DNA of 14,458 nucleotides from Chloroflexi bacterium RBG_16_57_11 (GTDB lineage Bacteria > Chloroflexota > Anaerolineae > Anaerolineales > UBA4823): positions 21,584 to 36,041 of the forward strand of contig MGNS01000068.1 of the NCBI GenBank assembly GCA_001795165.1, given 5' to 3'. Below are positions 12,101 to 14,458 of this stretch, in pieces; position 1 is the first letter of the stretch, and each line of letters begins with the position of its first letter. The position numbers were made by a program, and so were the translations under genes. The notes beneath the pieces were generated by a model. That model saw nothing but the letters and a program-made list of their open reading frames with translations, searched no databases and was not told the DNA's origin.

Positions 12101-14458
12101 TTGCCCACAAAACTGAGCCGATACGCCGAAGGGGTTATGGAGGCTGCCTGGTTGGCGGCGATCATCGTCGTCCCGGTCTTTTTCAACGTCTATTCCAGTC
12201 GCATCTTCGAGCCGGATAAAATTACCCTCCTGCGCTCTCTTGGTTTGATCATCCTGGCAGCCTGGCTGGTCAAGCTGATCGAACAGGGTGGGGCGCGTTG
12301 GGAGCATATCCCCCACGATGGTAATGGGGTGAAAGCTACACTTCAAAGCCTGGTGCATATACCTTTGATTGGCCCAGTGTTGGCATTAGCCTTCGTTTAT
12401 ATCCTGGCAACTATCTTTTCCGTTACTCCTTCCACCAGTCTTTGGGGCTCCTACCAGCGATTGCAAGGCACCTATACGACGCTTTCCTATCTGATAATTT
12501 TTTTCGCCATGGTTGCAAACCTGCGCCAAAGGGAGCAGGTCGAACGTTTGGTGGGGGTCATGATCCTATCCAGTTTGCCGGTAAGCCTTTACGGCATCCT
12601 GCAACATTATGGCGCCGATCCGATCCCCTGGGGTGGCGATGTGTCTGCACGCATTGCAGCCAACATGGGCAATTCAATCTTCATCGCTGCCTACTTAATT
12701 ATGGTCTTCCCGCTCACTTTGCTGCGTGTAGTGGAATCGTTCGAAGCTCTGATGGCTGACCCAGGCGTGGAAAAGCCCGGCACAAACACCCACAGCACCG
12801 GTAACCATGCTGCTCATTTCATCCGGGCTACCGGCTATGTCTTCATCCTGGCGCTTCAAGTGATTGCGCTTTATTTTAGCGGTAGCCGCGGCCCCTGGCT
12901 TGGCTGGGGCGCCAGCCTGGTTTTGCTCTGGCTGGGACTCTCGCTCTTGTGGCGCAAGCGCGGCATGACGTTCGCTGGAATTGTGCTGGCGTTGTTGGCC
13001 GCAGGGTTTTTGATTACGCTCAATATCCCGAACGGCCCGCTGGAGGGCTTGCGCAGTCGCCCGGAATTCGGCCGGTTGGGACAGCTTCTAGACGCTGAAA
13101 GCCGAACAGGTCGTGTGCGTACACTGATCTGGAAAGGAGCCTCGGAGCTAGTCCAACCACATACCCCGTTGGATTATCCAGATGGCAGACGGGATTCTTT
13201 CAATATTCTGCGCCCGTTAATCGGCTATGGCCCGGAGAGCATGTATGTTGCATACAATCGCTTCTACCAGCCGGAATTAACTCAAGTAGAGAAGCGCAAT
13301 GCCTCACCTGACCGCGCCCATAACGAGACCTGGGATTCCCTTGCGATTACAGGGTTGCTCGGGTTGCTGGCTTACCTGGCGCTATTTGGAGCGGTCATCT
13401 ATAACGGCCTGAAGTGGCTGGGGCTGGTGCCAGGGGTAAAATGGCGCAACTTATTCTTGACCCTTTACATCCTTGGCGGCGTGCTTACAGGGGCTATCTT
13501 CTCGATTTGGAAGGGTGTATCTTACCTGGGTGTTGCATTGCCCTTCGGTATGACCTTGGGCGTGATCCTGTATCTTATTATGGTCTCGCTAACCCTTCGG
13601 TTAGAGGCATTTGCCTCCTTGCAGGAGAAGCTGCGCGCATATTTGCAATTAGGCCTTGTGGCTGCGGTCATCGCGCACTTCGTTGAGATCAATTTTGGTA
13701 TCGCCATTGCTTCCACTCGCACCTATTTCTGGGTCAGCACAGCACTGCTGTTACTGGTTGGCTATATCCTTCCATTATATTCAGATCAGGCGCCAATAAA
13801 AGCCATTGACTCCGAGAATAACGTTCTTGTGAATGAGTCTACCAACCGTGCGGATGCCAGAGGGCAGAGTCGAAAGAAACGACCTGCCAGCCGGTCTGGG
13901 ACACGGTCTGCGGCTCACTCCAACGCACTGAATTTTTCCAGGTGGTTGGTGCCCTGGTTGCGCCAATCCGTTTTAATTGGTCTACTCGTTGGTGTGATTT
14001 TGATGACCTTGGGCTACCTTTACATTTCCAACCTGAGCCGGAGTCAACATGCTGTGGCGCTGATTTGGAACTCGCTTACCAGCCTGATCGGCAAGGATAC
14101 CCGCTCATCCTATGGTCTGCTGGCGTTGGTCCTCACCACCTGGATCATCGGAAGTCTGCTGCTTGTTGCAGAAGTCAATCGGTTTCCGACGGATAGCCGG
14201 AACCAAAGCGGGCCATCGTCTGTATGGGGCAAGATGATCCTTGTTTCGCTGGGTGTATCTCTCCTGGTTGCGATGATCTTCTGGCTTTGGCACGCCGGAG
14301 GGCTGGCAGCACTTAATCGTAGCGCGGCGAATACCCTCGACCAGGTGATGGCGCAGGTGGTCAGCTCCGAGCACATTCTGACGCGTTATTACATATACCT
14401 GTTATTCCTTATTTTGGTCCTGGGTTTTATTACCCCATCCTCCTGGCCGGTATCATCA
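12101..14458 (+). CDS. O-antigen ligase/polymerase-like membrane protein (Wzy_C type), 3' end cut by window edge
   Basis: 786 codons are visible and the frame is open at the right edge. Polytopic membrane protein that would transfer or polymerise lipid-linked glycan on the outer face of the cytoplasmic membrane. Seen: repeated hydrophobic segments from residue about 15; RIAANMGNSIFIAAYLIMVF (184-203), the family 'GN.N..A.YL' region; YFSGSRGPWLGW (258-269), the 'SRG.WLG' motif; a long extracytoplasmic-type loop (about 310-400); and HNETWDSLAITGLLG (407-421), which fits the WaaL pattern H[NSQ]X9GXX[GTY] exactly with H407. After this core come about seven more hydrophobic segments, split by a basic hydrophilic linker (about 562-612, RKKRPASRSGTRS). 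The protein is far longer than classical WaaL or Wzy (roughly 400-450). Long family members often end in TPR repeats; that end is outside the window. Ligase versus polymerase versus protein O-oligosaccharyltransferase is not resolved. Confidence 0.88.
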   Translation, partial: MPTKLSRYAEGVMEAAWLAAIIVVPVFFNVYSSRIFEPDKITLLRSLGLIILAAWLVKLIEQGGARWEHIPHDGNGVKATLQSLVHIPLIGPVLALAFVYILATIFSVTPSTSLWGSYQRLQGTYTTLSYLIIFFAMVANLRQREQVERLVGVMILSSLPVSLYGILQHYGADPIPWGGDVSARIAANMGNSIFIAAYLIMVFPLTLLRVVESFEALMADPGVEKPGTNTHSTGNHAAHFIRATGYVFILALQVIALYFSGSRGPWLGWGASLVLLWLGLSLLWRKRGMTFAGIVLALLAAGFLITLNIPNGPLEGLRSRPEFGRLGQLLDAESRTGRVRTLIWKGASELVQPHTPLDYPDGRRDSFNILRPLIGYGPESMYVAYNRFYQPELTQVEKRNASPDRAHNETWDSLAITGLLGLLAYLALFGAVIYNGLKWLGLVPGVKWRNLFLTLYILGGVLTGAIFSIWKGVSYLGVALPFGMTLGVILYLIMVSLTLRLEAFASLQEKLRAYLQLGLVAAVIAHFVEINFGIAIASTRTYFWVSTALLLLVGYILPLYSDQAPIKAIDSENNVLVNESTNRADARGQSRKKRPASRSGTRSAAHSNALNFSRWLVPWLRQSVLIGLLVGVILMTLGYLYISNLSRSQHAVALIWNSLTSLIGKDTRSSYGLLALVLTTWIIGSLLLVAEVNRFPTDSRNQSGPSSVWGKMILVSLGVSLLVAMIFWLWHAGGLAALNRSAANTLDQVMAQVVSSEHILTRYYIYLLFLILVLGFITPSSWPVSS

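Noticed and set aside
11978..12358. 126-codon minus-strand open frame over the intergenic region
   Set aside because: Most of it opposes the ligase-like gene start with its good Shine-Dalgarno and membrane segments; the product resembles no family and has no ribosome site that I can see.
1..14458. CRISPR array, insertion sequence, tRNA, phage or defence genes
   Set aside because: No regularly spaced repeats, transposase motifs, terminal inverted repeats with target duplications, tRNA-like cloverleaf or defence-family domains were seen on either strand by eye.

Overview
This window is a surface-polysaccharide assembly and export locus. It holds seven glycosyltransferase-type genes (one a two-domain fusion), a lipid-linked-oligosaccharide flippase, an ABC-2 polysaccharide exporter (permease plus ATPase with a sugar-recognition tail) and the first 786 codons of a large O-antigen ligase/polymerase-like membrane protein. 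There is no rRNA, tRNA, CRISPR array, transposase or recognisable phage gene. DNA composition is moderately GC-rich and even throughout. The coding style (many GTG/TTG starts, very long Wzy_C-type protein, dense arrays of stand-alone GTs) would suit a Chloroflexota (Anaerolineae-like) genome. That assignment is an inference from general look only; no marker gene is present.

Layout. From 2162 leftwards (minus strand) two GT4 genes are coupled by an ATGA overlap (2162-1014 and 1017 to beyond the left edge). From 2200 rightwards (plus strand) come: flippase (2200-3678), ABC permease (3698-4564), ABC ATPase (4572-5852), a GT-like protein of uncertain family (5971-6933), a GT2 (6923-7933), a second GT2 (7985-8941), a GT-A/GT-B fusion (8934-10976), and a third GT2 (10973-11908). 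After a 192-base gap with its own promoter comes the ligase-like gene (12101 to beyond the right edge). Several junctions overlap by 4-11 bases, so the plus-strand block reads as one or two long operons. No gene-free stretch exceeds 192 bases.

How the parts fit. The GTs would build a heteropolysaccharide on a lipid carrier at the cytoplasmic face. Two export routes are encoded side by side: a Wzx-type flippase, which normally works with a Wzy polymerase and WaaL-type ligase, and a Wzm/Wzt-type ABC exporter, which normally moves finished chains. Whether these serve one glycan or two cannot be decided from sequence. No priming sugar-phosphate transferase, nucleotide-sugar synthesis gene, chain terminator or length regulator is visible in the window.

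The most unusual signal is regulatory. The 37-base gap between the divergent operons contains a near-palindrome whose two arms are each an extended -10 box (TGnTATACT). On both strands a GTG start codon lies 6-7 bases after the -10, where transcription should begin, so both operons appear to start with leaderless mRNAs. The permease gene repeats this design (perfect TATAAT, 8 bases, GTG). By contrast, several downstream genes have clear Shine-Dalgarno sequences or overlap-coupled starts.
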